Assembly (NCBI GenBank): GCA_016293535.1
Contig: JAEDEB010000021.1
Location: 1 to 35,262 of the forward strand
Direction of reading: 5' to 3'
Source: Bacteroidales bacterium
GTDB lineage: Bacteria; Bacteroidota; Bacteroidia; Bacteroidales; UBA932
DNA: 35,262 bases
Shown here: positions 8,097-16,827 of the stretch, piece after piece
Layout: each line of letters opens with the position of its first letter
How positions within the stretch are numbered: position 1 is the stretch's first letter
The notes under the pieces: generated by a model
What the model was told of the DNA's origin: nothing
What the model saw: the letters and a program-made list of their open reading frames with translations, nothing else
The model's database searches: none
Made by a program: the position numbers and the translations under genes

Positions 8097-10133
8097 ATGA
8101 AAAGGAATTTCATAAGCATACTTTCAGCACTTGCCGCTTCGGCGGCAGTGCTCTTTTCCTGCAACAGCCCCTTTGATGAAGGGAGCAGTGAAAAGATAAA
8201 GGGAGTCGAACTGACCCCTTCAGAGCTATTTATGAACGTCGGTGACATCCAGACCATGTCTTTCGATATTCTTCCTTCCAATTATATGTACGATTCCTTT
8301 GCCTGGGGATCCGAGGATGAGACTGTAGCCACAGTCAGCAAGAAGGGCGTTGTCACCGCAGTGGCTGAGGGCTCGACCAACATCACCCTGACCGTTGACG
8401 GGTATGTTGCAAAGTGTCCGGTTACCGTGGTGATTCCGGTATTCGACGTTGAATCCGTGTCCATAAAGGATGCTGTCGAAGGTGCAATCGCTGTCGACCA
8501 GGGCAGCACGAAGCAGCTTGCAGCAGTCATTGCACCGGATAACGCAAGCAACAAGAAAGTAAGCTGGTCTTCTTCCGATACCGGCAAGGCGACAGTGGAT
8601 GAGAACGGTCTCGTCAGCTTCTCGTCGTCCGCTACCGGCTCCGTTACAATTACGGTTACTACCGAGGACGGCGGATTCACCGCTTCTCAGACCTTCTATG
8701 TAAAGAGCTCTGCCAAACTCTACAAAGAGAAGACTGACAGGGTGATAGCCGGAAGGAAGACAGGTTTCGAGTTCAATGCCGATGCATATCCATCTGCTGC
8801 CGGTGTGAAGTGGACTATCGAGGGCAAGACTTACGAAGGCACATCCGTGGAAGTCACTTTTGCCGGCGGTGGAGAGAAGACTGTCGTGGTAAGCGCCGAA
8901 ATCGACGGAGTCTCACTTTCCGATCCGTTCACCGTCAACGTGGATGAATACTTATGCGTGCTTCCGCTTCCTACCAACGTGAGTGCAGTTCACTGGTCCA
9001 AGAATTCTGCTCCAGTCTTCAGCCCTGACGGAAATACGGTTTATTTCGTCAGCCTTGAAGGACAGAGACGCCTATTTGCCGTTGACCTCGTGAAGGGCGA
9101 GTTTAAGTGGAATGTCGACATAATGGAGAACAACTGGGCGAGCAACGGAGGACAGTTCTGCGTAAACCCGATTAGCGGAAATGTCATCGCCTGCTCCAAC
9201 ACTTCCATCTTCTGCATCAGTCCTGAAGGCTCTGTGTTATGGAAATATACCGATCCTTCAGCTGCTGCCAGCAACAACGCACCGATAATGAAGGGCTGCG
9301 GGCCTGCAGTAAGCAACAGCGGTGACGTCATCTTCGCGCATATATCCACAGGGCTTGTTGCCCTTGACGCTGCATCGGGCAACAAATTGGACGAGTTGAA
9401 TATCGGAACAGCGGCGGGAGTACAGTTTGTTGTCTATGGCGAAGACAATCTCGGAATTTATCTCAGTGGAAAGGTTACTTTCGCCCAGTTCAAGGATGGC
9501 AAGTTCATTGACAATGGCTATGTTGCCGCAAATGTCGGCACTACTGACATCACTTCGGGAGCTGTTTCATCAGACCAGAAGAAACTCTATTTCTCCGGTG
9601 GCACTTCCTGCCTTGAAATAGACCTTACGCTCGTCAACACCGAAACCCACTCAGGCGGCATCCGTGCCATTGAAGGCAGACAGGCTACCTGCAACTCTTT
9701 CTGCGTGCTTCCTGACGGATATCTCTGCCAGACTGCCAATGTCTCAGCCAAGGCACAGGTCTGCCTCACCAATCCTGAAGACCTGACATCCACCTATGTG
9801 GAAATTGGAGGTGTCAACACCTTGAACTTCACGAACGTCGCAGCAGATACGGAAGGACACGTCTACTTCTTCCACAGGGCTGGCACCCAGAGCTTCTATC
9901 GCGGAACCCGTGAAGGTTCGGAACTCAAGGTCGAAAAGCTTACTGATGACCCTGCTCTGGAGCAGTATCAGGGTGCATTCAACTTTGCCAACGGCTATCT
10001 CGTGGCTATCGCAGGCCGCCCGGGTAAAGTGTATGTTCGCTGCATCGAGGCCAAGCGCGCGAAGACCTGGTCCGGCCGTGGCGGTGACATCTGTTCTACC
10101 AACAATGCCAACTTTGTAACGAACAACAAGTAG
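8097..10133 (+). CDS. Lipoprotein with bacterial Ig-like repeats and a PQQ-type beta-propeller
   Basis: The protein has 678 residues and a lipoprotein signal with Cys22 (Leu-Phe-Ser-Cys). Two Big_2 (BID_2) Ig-like domains are clear at about 34-115 and 118-202, the first with Thr-Val-Ala-Thr-Val-Ser-Lys-Lys-Gly-Val-Val and the second with Lys-Ala-Thr-Val-Asp-Glu-Asn-Gly-Leu-Val. A further beta-rich domain covers about 205-283. From about 290 to the end, repeated blades with Leu-Phe-Ala-Val-Asp-Leu and Gly-Glu-Phe-Lys-Trp suggest a PQQ/WD40-like beta-propeller. The architecture fits a surface-exposed stalk carrying a binding propeller. No catalytic motif is visible. It lies 33 bases after the DUF3823 gene. 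Confidence 0.75.
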   Translation: MKRNFISILSALAASAAVLFSCNSPFDEGSSEKIKGVELTPSELFMNVGDIQTMSFDILPSNYMYDSFAWGSEDETVATVSKKGVVTAVAEGSTNITLTVDGYVAKCPVTVVIPVFDVESVSIKDAVEGAIAVDQGSTKQLAAVIAPDNASNKKVSWSSSDTGKATVDENGLVSFSSSATGSVTITVTTEDGGFTASQTFYVKSSAKLYKEKTDRVIAGRKTGFEFNADAYPSAAGVKWTIEGKTYEGTSVEVTFAGGGEKTVVVSAEIDGVSLSDPFTVNVDEYLCVLPLPTNVSAVHWSKNSAPVFSPDGNTVYFVSLEGQRRLFAVDLVKGEFKWNVDIMENNWASNGGQFCVNPISGNVIACSNTSIFCISPEGSVLWKYTDPSAAASNNAPIMKGCGPAVSNSGDVIFAHISTGLVALDAASGNKLDELNIGTAAGVQFVVYGEDNLGIYLSGKVTFAQFKDGKFIDNGYVAANVGTTDITSGAVSSDQKKLYFSGGTSCLEIDLTLVNTETHSGGIRAIEGRQATCNSFCVLPDGYLCQTANVSAKAQVCLTNPEDLTSTYVEIGGVNTLNFTNVAADTEGHVYFFHRAGTQSFYRGTREGSELKVEKLTDDPALEQYQGAFNFANGYLVAIAGRPGKVYVRCIEAKRAKTWSGRGGDICSTNNANFVTNNK

Positions 10134-10145
10134 GAGAATCACAAA

Positions 10146-11351
10146 GTGAATATCAGACGAACTCTTTTAGCGGCCGTGGCTTCCGTCCTTGTGGGGACGG
10201 AAGCCCTTGCCGGTACTTACGGATGGGATGCCTCTGACAACAGCACGCTCTTCACTTCTTTCAAGAATTACATGAAGACGATGCAGACGGAACTTGTCGG
10301 AGAGCCGCTCTATTTCATGGCCCAGCAGCTTCTTGTCGACTGTGAGGCCAGCTTCTCATCCAGTCCTTATGCATGGCTTGGACTGGTCCACCGTTTCTGC
10401 AATATGGCGGAAAGTATCTACGGCCCTGCAGCCTCGCATCCGCGTGCATTGGATAACGACAAGTATGCGCGCATACGCAAGGCGCTGCTCCATCTGAGGG
10501 ATTACCCTATGCATGAGGTCTCCCTCACCACTGACGCTGTCTATCCTCCTGCAGAACAGAGGACAGCTTTCAATTATGCGAACGAGCAGTGGCTCAACGA
10601 GAAACGCAAGCACTTCCTGGCCTTTCTCGCTTCCCCGCGTCCTACCGGCAAGGAACTTCAGATAAACAAGCTCTACAGTTCCGGAGTCGTGTTCAGGACA
10701 AAGAATGCCTGCATCGGAATCGACATCTGCTACAGCGGGGCGTTCGGCACTTCCGAAGGTGTAAGCGAACTGGCTTCCGCCCTTGACGTGCTCTATATTA
10801 CCCACGCCCACGGCGACCATTATGACAATTCGCTTGTCACCGCAATGCTCAATCTGGGCAAGCCGGTCGTGATGCCGAAGAATATTTTCGGAACAAACAA
10901 GGGCACCGAAGTCATCTGGGGCACTACACAGGCAACCAAGACTTTGCTCGGAGGAGTCGCCAATACGGCAGCGGTGATGTCTGCCCAGGGTGAGGAGCCT
11001 TGTCTTCTGTACCATATAGACATAGATGGCTGGCGCATTATCCATGTGGGCGACAATTCCCACCACGAGAACGAACCCCAGCTTGCGAATTATGCTATGG
11101 CTGACGTGGTGGTCGCTCCGATTTTCCAGGGTCTGACGACCCTTTTCTGGCAGATCAGCGGCGCGTCGAATCCTGACAACGCCCAGCAGTTCTATCTCAG
11201 CATTCACGAGAACGAGTTCCACCATACAATTGACGGAAGGGTGTCCTACAAGTACCTTTATTCCGATGCGGGAGCTCTCGGAAGCACTTCAAACAAGTAT
11301 CCATGTACCCTGCTTATGGACAATGGCGAGCACATAGTGCTTGTAAAGTGA
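10146..11351 (+). CDS. Exported MBL-fold metallo-hydrolase
   Basis: This 401-residue protein begins at a GTG 12 bases after the upstream stop and has a Sec signal peptide ending near Ala-Leu-Ala-Gly without a lipobox Cys, so it is probably periplasmic. The metallo-beta-lactamase fold is shown by His-Ala-His-Gly-Asp-His (H220, H222, D224, H225) and by Gly-Asp-Asn-Ser-His-His (D303), with a C-terminal His-Glu-Asn-Glu-Phe-His-His motif at 354-360. The last two resemble UlaG-like MBL hydrolases. An alpha-helical N-terminal region of about 150 residues precedes the MBL core. I do not see a clear histidine at the usual site ahead of the Gly-Asp strand. The substrate is unknown; nothing supports beta-lactamase activity. 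Confidence 0.8.
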   Translation: MNIRRTLLAAVASVLVGTEALAGTYGWDASDNSTLFTSFKNYMKTMQTELVGEPLYFMAQQLLVDCEASFSSSPYAWLGLVHRFCNMAESIYGPAASHPRALDNDKYARIRKALLHLRDYPMHEVSLTTDAVYPPAEQRTAFNYANEQWLNEKRKHFLAFLASPRPTGKELQINKLYSSGVVFRTKNACIGIDICYSGAFGTSEGVSELASALDVLYITHAHGDHYDNSLVTAMLNLGKPVVMPKNIFGTNKGTEVIWGTTQATKTLLGGVANTAAVMSAQGEEPCLLYHIDIDGWRIIHVGDNSHHENEPQLANYAMADVVVAPIFQGLTTLFWQISGASNPDNAQQFYLSIHENEFHHTIDGRVSYKYLYSDAGALGSTSNKYPCTLLMDNGEHIVLVK

Positions 11352-11388
11352 ATCCGGGACAGTCAGTAAAGTGATTTCAAAGAATATA

Positions 11389-12300
11389 ATGATGAGTAAG
11401 ATGACAAATGCAATATTGATGGGCTTGCTGCTAGCTTCGGTAATGACGGTGTCTCCTTCCTGTGCAGACAGGAGTGGCGAAGGAAGCGGAGACGGCGGGA
11501 ATGACAACCCTTCGACTTCGTTGTGGAAGATGGAGACTGACAGGCTTTCGAAGGTTGAGGTGGTAAGCGGAGGTTCCATCATTGAAACCTACGAGTTCAA
11601 GTATGACGACTACTCCAGACTGACTTCTCTTATCAAGAGAGATCTTGTCGGCGGAAACAAACTGCTCGATCTGAAGTACTCCTACAAGGATGACAGCAAG
11701 GTCGAGATAAGCGGCATCTATTATCCTCTTGCTGCGGAGAGAAGCACCACGGCGGTGATAGATGCGGACTCGCGGAGTGTAAGCTACACTGGAAACTGGA
11801 AAGGCGCATGGACCTTCACCACTGCCTATGACGGGGACGGTACCGTTCTCTCGACTGAGGTTTCGGACAACTATGCGGCTGGCTCTTATTATTCTGCCGA
11901 TGTGAAGTATTCAGAAGAGTATGAGGTGGTTTCAAGGGACGTCAGGTCGGTCAGGATGTCTGTAAGTACGTTAGTGGACACTCAAGTGAATACCAATGTC
12001 TCCAACTCCAACGAACTTAAGGTCGAGTACACATATTCCGACAAGTACGATGACTGCAACTTCAACGTTTTCCTGATGAACTGCGAGTTCCCGGTATGGT
12101 TCGCAAAGGGCCTTCCCGGCTGTCTCCATCTCATTTCCGGGATGACGGCCTCGCACGCAGGGGTTGCATCCCCGGTTTCCTTCAAGATGACTTATACTTT
12201 CAACAGTTCGAATCAGTTGAAAATGGCTGTGAGAAAGGATTATGAAGGCTCGAACCTGGTATTGGAAAAGACTTACAGACTTTATTACGTGAGTATGTAG
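11389..12300 (+). CDS. Lipoprotein, DUF4595-like
   Basis: A 303-residue lipoprotein, last gene of operon A. ATG codons at 11389, 11392 and 11401 are all possible starts; the GTG at 11371 is less likely. The lipobox Cys lies at residue 25 (Ser-Pro-Ser-Cys) and is followed by a Gly/Ser/Asp-rich tether. The remainder is beta-rich with alternating Tyr strands (for example Tyr-Glu-Phe-Lys-Tyr-Asp and Tyr-Arg-Leu-Tyr-Tyr-Val), like DUF4595/Rhs-like lipoproteins common in Bacteroidales. No enzyme motif is visible. A terminator-like hairpin lies 50 bases after the stop. Confidence 0.65.
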   Translation: MMSKMTNAILMGLLLASVMTVSPSCADRSGEGSGDGGNDNPSTSLWKMETDRLSKVEVVSGGSIIETYEFKYDDYSRLTSLIKRDLVGGNKLLDLKYSYKDDSKVEISGIYYPLAAERSTTAVIDADSRSVSYTGNWKGAWTFTTAYDGDGTVLSTEVSDNYAAGSYYSADVKYSEEYEVVSRDVRSVRMSVSTLVDTQVNTNVSNSNELKVEYTYSDKYDDCNFNVFLMNCEFPVWFAKGLPGCLHLISGMTASHAGVASPVSFKMTYTFNSSNQLKMAVRKDYEGSNLVLEKTYRLYYVSM

Positions 12301-12325
12301 GTGATGTAGATTTGAATTTTATTGC

Positions 12326-12333
12326 TACCTTTG
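12326..12333 (+). promoter_or_regulatory. Candidate -7 element for surface operon B
   Basis: TACCTTTG matches TAnnTTTG exactly and continues with CA, as in the tRNA-Lys promoter of this window. No TTTG lies at the expected 19-bp distance; the nearest is at 12311-12314. Initiation near 12340 would place the hairpin at 12351-12381 inside the leader of the second susC. Confidence 0.45.
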
Positions 12334-12350
12334 CAGGGTAGTTTGACTAC

Positions 12351-12385
12351 GGTTCCGTTTCCTTTCAGAGGATACGGAACCTTTT
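12351..12385 (+). terminator. Hairpin plus T-run between operons A and B
   Basis: GGTTCCGT (12351-12358) pairs perfectly with ACGGAACC (12374-12381) around a 15-base loop, and TTTT follows at 12382-12385. It could end transcription of operon A. Because the candidate operon B promoter lies upstream of it, it could also act as an attenuator in that operon's leader. Confidence 0.55.
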
Positions 12386-12412
12386 ATGTGGAGTGAAACC
12401 GAGATTATTTTG

Positions 12413-15319
12413 ATGATAAGAATCAGGAGATGTCTTGCCGTGCTGCTTCTTCTGGCCGGCTCAGCAGCTGCCCTCGGGCAGACAAAGGTAAAGGTTAGTG
12501 GTGTAATTACTTCCGCGGATGACGGACTCCCCCTCATAGGGGCTGCAGTGATGGATTCCGGCGGGAATGGTGCCATTACCGACCTCGACGGAAAGTACGA
12601 GATAGTGGCGGAATCCGGTACGCAGCTGACTTACAGCTGTATCGGTTTCGAGGATGTCAGGCATACCGTTCCGGTTGCGGAGTCGCTGGAACTGAATGTC
12701 GTCATGGAGACAGAGAGCCTCAAGCTGGAGGATGCGGTCGTGATTGCGTACGGCGTGAGGAAGAAGGGGACCGTTGCGGGTTCCGTATCGACCGTTAAGG
12801 CCGACAGGATAGAGAATACTCCTGCACCGGCTTTCGACCAGGCTCTCCAGGGACAGGTTGCTGGATTGACCGTCCTCTCTTCGACGGGCGAACCGAGCGC
12901 ATCCGCAACGATGGTCATACGCGGTACCAATTCCATCAATTCCGGAACGGCCCCGCTGTACATACTCGACGGAATGGCCATTTCCGCATCGGATTTCAAT
13001 ACCATCAACCCTGCCGACATCGAGAGCATGTCCGTGCTCAAGGACGCTTCGTCCACGTCAATCTACGGTGCGCGTGCCTCCAACGGCGTTATCGTGATTA
13101 CGACCAGACGTGGCCGCAATATGGAGAAGGCGAATGTCAGCCTCAAGGCCCAGTTCGGTGTCTCGTCAATAGCCTACGGAAAGTGGGACCTGATGAACAC
13201 GGCGGAGAGGATTCAGTATGAAATCGAGACGGGAATGTCCGATGGGCAGAACTACGACATCCTTTCGCAGACCGATGTGAACTGGCTCGATGCTGTGTAC
13301 AAGAAGGCGGCGCTGCTTCACAATTATGAACTCTCCGTTTCAGGCGCAACGGACAAGACCAATTATTTCGTTTCCGGAGGATATTACAATCAGGAGGGTA
13401 TCGCGCCGTCCTCCGGCTTCGAGCGCTACTCGTTCAGGACGAACCTCGAGCAGAAGCTCGGCAAGAGGGTGAGAATCGGTGTGAACGCTATGTTCAACTA
13501 TCAGAACATCAGGCAGGCGGACGAGGGCAGTTACACTCTTGTCACGCCTATCTCTGCAGCCCGTTTCATGCTCCCGTACTGGAACCCGTACAGGGAGGAT
13601 GGCTCTCTCGCCTCCATCAACGACGGGTCATGGAAGGGTCAGGGTCAGAATCCTCTCGAGTGGATAGCCAACAATCCTGTCAGGTACAAGAAGTACAAGG
13701 CAATGGTGATGGGTTTTGCCGAGGCCGAACTCTACAAGAATCTCGTGTTCCGCACTCAGCTTTCCGCGGATTTCTCCCATACCACAGGTCTGGGCCAGTC
13801 ATTCCCGGATTATCTTCCGAACCTGGGCGAGGGCACGGCATCGAGGTCCTCTTCCGACGTGCTCAATCTCCAGATTTCCAATACTTTGACCTACCGTTTC
13901 AATATTGATTCCATCCACGACTTTACCTTCATGCTGGGCCAGGAGGGTGAGAACTACCACACGGAGGGCTTCTCCGTGACGGGCAAGGGGCAGACGAATT
14001 CCTACCTCACCGACGTGGCCTTTGCGACGAGGGTTACTTCGTGGTCGAGCTTCGCGGACCAGGATTATGGACGCGTATCCTTCTTCGGCAGGGGTGAATA
14101 CAGTTTCTCCGACAGATACTATGTGGAGGCGTCCCTGCGTACCGACGGCTCGTCGCGTTTCGGAAAGAACAACCGCTGGGGTCTGTTCGGCGCCGCCGGA
14201 TTTATGTGGAACATCAGAAACGAGGATTTCGCGGCATCATCGAGGGACTGGCTCACCAATGCGCAGCTGTCTCTGAGTTCCGGAACCGCCGGAAACTCCT
14301 CGATTCCGAACTATGAACATCTGGAACTCCTCGGAGGAAACGGCAATTATGTGGGTGACACTGCCATGCGCCCGATTCAGCCGGGCAACGAGGAACTCAG
14401 CTGGGAGAACTGCTGGACGACCAACCTCGGTCTCCACGCAGGGTTCTGGAACCGTCTCGACGTGGATCTTGAATACTATGTGAAGTATACGACGGATATG
14501 CTGATGGCCGTGCCTCTTTCCTATGCACAGTCCAACGGCTACGGTTACCGATGGGAGAACGTGGGAGCGATGGTCAATACGGGAGTGGAACTCAATCTCT
14601 CCGCGACCCTCATCCGTGCGAAGGATTTCTCCTGGAATTTCAATTTCAATTTCGGATACAATCTCAACCGCATAACCTCGCTCTACAACGGTGTGGACGA
14701 GTATGAGAACTCGAATACGAACACCAAGCTCGTGGTCGGCCATCCTCTGGGCGAGTTCTATATGAACCGCTATGCAGGCGTCAATCCGGCGAACGGCGAT
14801 GCCCTCTGGTATGACAAGGACGGCAATATCACCAACGAGCTGCGGGACAGCGACAGGGTCATGCTCGGCAAGAGCTGCAATGCTCCGTGGCAGGGCGGAT
14901 TCGGGACCGTGTTCTCCTGGAAGGGATTGAGCCTCAGCGCTCAGTTCAGCTGGGTTGCAGAGCGTTATATGGTCAACAATGACCGCTACTTCGACGAGTC
15001 CAACGGCCGCTTTGCGACTTACAATCAGTCCCGAAGGCTTCTGGATAGGTGGAAACAGCCGGGTGACGTCACGGACATTCCGAGACACGGAGTGTTCACA
15101 GAGTTCGACAGCCGTCTGCTCGAGAACGCATCCTTCCTCCGCCTGAAGAATCTGATGCTCTCCTACGCCTTCCCTAAGGTTCGCATCTATGCCCAGGCCC
15201 AGAACCTCTTCACAATCACTCCGTTCAGCGGACTCGACCCGGAGGGAGTCAGCAACATCTACGCGGCGCAGTATCCTATGTCCCGCCAGTTCACCTTCGG
15301 TATAGACCTTATGTTCTAA
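12413..15319 (+). CDS. SusC/RagA-family TonB-dependent outer-membrane transporter (operon B)
   Basis: The second TonB-dependent importer has 968 residues. I start it at 12413, giving a signal peptide ending Ala-Ala-Ala-Leu-Gly-Gln; an ATG at 12386 directly after the terminator T-run would prepend nine charged residues. A carboxypeptidase-regulatory-like domain lies at about 27-100, a TonB-box-like stretch at about 107-115, and the plug at about 118-235 with Arg-Gly-Thr-Asn-Ser-Ile-Asn, Tyr-Ile-Leu-Asp-Gly and Leu-Lys-Asp-Ala-Ser-Ser-Thr-Ser-Ile-Tyr-Gly. The barrel ends in Phe. Its stop overlaps the susD start by one base (TAATG), so the pair is translationally coupled. It is clearly divergent from the operon A SusC. 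The neighbouring protease suggests peptide import, which is inference only. Confidence 0.95.
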   Translation: MIRIRRCLAVLLLLAGSAAALGQTKVKVSGVITSADDGLPLIGAAVMDSGGNGAITDLDGKYEIVAESGTQLTYSCIGFEDVRHTVPVAESLELNVVMETESLKLEDAVVIAYGVRKKGTVAGSVSTVKADRIENTPAPAFDQALQGQVAGLTVLSSTGEPSASATMVIRGTNSINSGTAPLYILDGMAISASDFNTINPADIESMSVLKDASSTSIYGARASNGVIVITTRRGRNMEKANVSLKAQFGVSSIAYGKWDLMNTAERIQYEIETGMSDGQNYDILSQTDVNWLDAVYKKAALLHNYELSVSGATDKTNYFVSGGYYNQEGIAPSSGFERYSFRTNLEQKLGKRVRIGVNAMFNYQNIRQADEGSYTLVTPISAARFMLPYWNPYREDGSLASINDGSWKGQGQNPLEWIANNPVRYKKYKAMVMGFAEAELYKNLVFRTQLSADFSHTTGLGQSFPDYLPNLGEGTASRSSSDVLNLQISNTLTYRFNIDSIHDFTFMLGQEGENYHTEGFSVTGKGQTNSYLTDVAFATRVTSWSSFADQDYGRVSFFGRGEYSFSDRYYVEASLRTDGSSRFGKNNRWGLFGAAGFMWNIRNEDFAASSRDWLTNAQLSLSSGTAGNSSIPNYEHLELLGGNGNYVGDTAMRPIQPGNEELSWENCWTTNLGLHAGFWNRLDVDLEYYVKYTTDMLMAVPLSYAQSNGYGYRWENVGAMVNTGVELNLSATLIRAKDFSWNFNFNFGYNLNRITSLYNGVDEYENSNTNTKLVVGHPLGEFYMNRYAGVNPANGDALWYDKDGNITNELRDSDRVMLGKSCNAPWQGGFGTVFSWKGLSLSAQFSWVAERYMVNNDRYFDESNGRFATYNQSRRLLDRWKQPGDVTDIPRHGVFTEFDSRLLENASFLRLKNLMLSYAFPKVRIYAQAQNLFTITPFSGLDPEGVSNIYAAQYPMSRQFTFGIDLMF

Positions 15320-16827
15320 TGGAAATCATGATGAAACACATATCAGCGAAAGCGGCAATATTCTTCTCACTCCTGATGCTGAGCTCCTGTCTGGACAAGG
15401 TCCCCGGGGACTATGTGCCTGTGGACAGGGGAATGGAAACGGTGACGGATGCCGAGGAAATTGTCAACGGCATCTACAACACCTTCAAGAGCGGCAGCCT
15501 CTACAGCGGCCGTCTCACCCTTTGTCCGGACATACAGGCAGACCTGGTGCACGCGGTTCAGGGCAACTCCAACACCTACGTCAATCTCTGGCAGTGGGAC
15601 ATACTCCCGGGCAACGCCGATATCGAGGCCGTCTATGCCGGACTGTACATGGCGATAGGACAGTGCAACTATTATCTCGACCGTGTAGGGGCTCTCAAGG
15701 AGAGTCTTACTGACGACACCGCGATTCTCCAGCTCGATGCTCTCACGGGCGAGACTTATTTCTGCCGGGCTCTCGCATACAGCGAGCTCATAAAACTGTT
15801 CTGCAAGCCCTACGAACCGGAAACAGCCGAGGAGGATCTGGGCGTAGTGCTCGCGACGAGCTATTTCGGGACCAAGCCGTCCAGGCGTGCGAACCTGAAG
15901 GACTCCTATGCTCTTGTGATATCCGACCTGGAAAAGGCTGAAGCCCTTCTGGATCCTGAAGACAATGCCTACGATGCCGTATATGCCAAGAACGGAGCCG
16001 TCCACGCCCTGTGGGCAAGGGTGGCGCTTTATATGCAGGACTGGGATGCTGCGATAGAGCATTCCACAGAGGTCATCGAGTGCGGAGCCTACCGTCTTGC
16101 CGACTGCCATTCCAATTACAGCAGCACCCAGACCCTTCTGAAGTATCTCTGGACCAATGACGCTTCGTACGAGAATATCTTCAAACTGGGTTACACCTCG
16201 ACCTCCTACGGTTCCGCAATCGGTTCGGTATTCCTCGGTTTTACCCGTGACTATTATTACTATTACCCTGACTTCGTGCCTTCACAGACGGCTCTGAATC
16301 TCTATCAGAGCGGAGACCAGAGGTATTCCTGCTATTTCAGTACCGGTCAGACAGGGTACAGCCACAAGCTTTCCTGCCCTCTGCTGATAAAGTATTTCGG
16401 AAACGAGGCCCTCATCTCGCTCAAAATATACCACGTCAGCATGCCGAAGATACTGAGGCTTGCCGAGCAGTATCTCATCAGAGCCGAGGCATATTGCAGG
16501 AAGGGCAGCTACGCGAAGGCAGGTGCCGACCTGACAACTCTCAGGAAGAGCCGTTTCTCCACGGGCGGAAACGTCTCGGTTTCCGAGTCCGAATGGCTGG
16601 ACGTGATTTCCGCCGAGCGTGTCAGGGAACTGTATATGGAAGGTTTCCGTCTCCAGGACCTCAAGCGCTGGCACAAGGGCTTCGAGCGAACGCCTCAGAC
16701 ATCATGCGTCGAGGAGGGCGGTTCCCTCAAGGTCGCTGCCGATGATCCTTTCTTCGTATGGCCTATACCGCGCAATGAACTTGAGGCTCCGGGATCCGAA
16801 ATCCAGCCTAACGAAAGCAACAGATGA
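15319..16827 (+). CDS. SusD/RagB-family surface lipoprotein (operon B)
   Basis: A 502-residue lipoprotein, partner of the preceding SusC. The ATG at 15319 overlaps the susC stop; ATGs at 15328 and 15331 would give a shorter signal peptide. The lipobox is Leu-Ser-Ser-Cys with Cys24 from 15319. Family landmarks are Arg-Ala-Leu-Ala-Tyr-Ser-Glu-Leu-Ile-Lys, Arg-Leu-Ala-Glu-Gln-Tyr-Leu-Ile-Arg-Ala-Glu-Ala, Arg-Glu-Leu-Tyr-Met-Glu-Gly-Phe-Arg followed by Asp-Leu-Lys-Arg-Trp, and the closing Trp-Pro-Ile-Pro-Arg-Asn-Glu. It is 132 residues shorter than the operon A SusD, so the two probably bind different ligands. Its stop overlaps the next ATG by four bases. Confidence 0.95.
   Translation: MEIMMKHISAKAAIFFSLLMLSSCLDKVPGDYVPVDRGMETVTDAEEIVNGIYNTFKSGSLYSGRLTLCPDIQADLVHAVQGNSNTYVNLWQWDILPGNADIEAVYAGLYMAIGQCNYYLDRVGALKESLTDDTAILQLDALTGETYFCRALAYSELIKLFCKPYEPETAEEDLGVVLATSYFGTKPSRRANLKDSYALVISDLEKAEALLDPEDNAYDAVYAKNGAVHALWARVALYMQDWDAAIEHSTEVIECGAYRLADCHSNYSSTQTLLKYLWTNDASYENIFKLGYTSTSYGSAIGSVFLGFTRDYYYYYPDFVPSQTALNLYQSGDQRYSCYFSTGQTGYSHKLSCPLLIKYFGNEALISLKIYHVSMPKILRLAEQYLIRAEAYCRKGSYAKAGADLTTLRKSRFSTGGNVSVSESEWLDVISAERVRELYMEGFRLQDLKRWHKGFERTPQTSCVEEGGSLKVAADDPFFVWPIPRNELEAPGSEIQPNESNR

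Noticed and set aside
10356..11225. A 289-codon antisense frame over the MBL-fold gene
   Set aside because: The sense strand carries intact MBL motifs; the antisense translation has none.
10146..11351. MBL-fold gene as an antibiotic-resistance beta-lactamase
   Set aside because: Length, the Gly-Asp-Asn and His-Glu-Asn-Glu motifs and the operon context fit UlaG-like hydrolases, not class B beta-lactamases.
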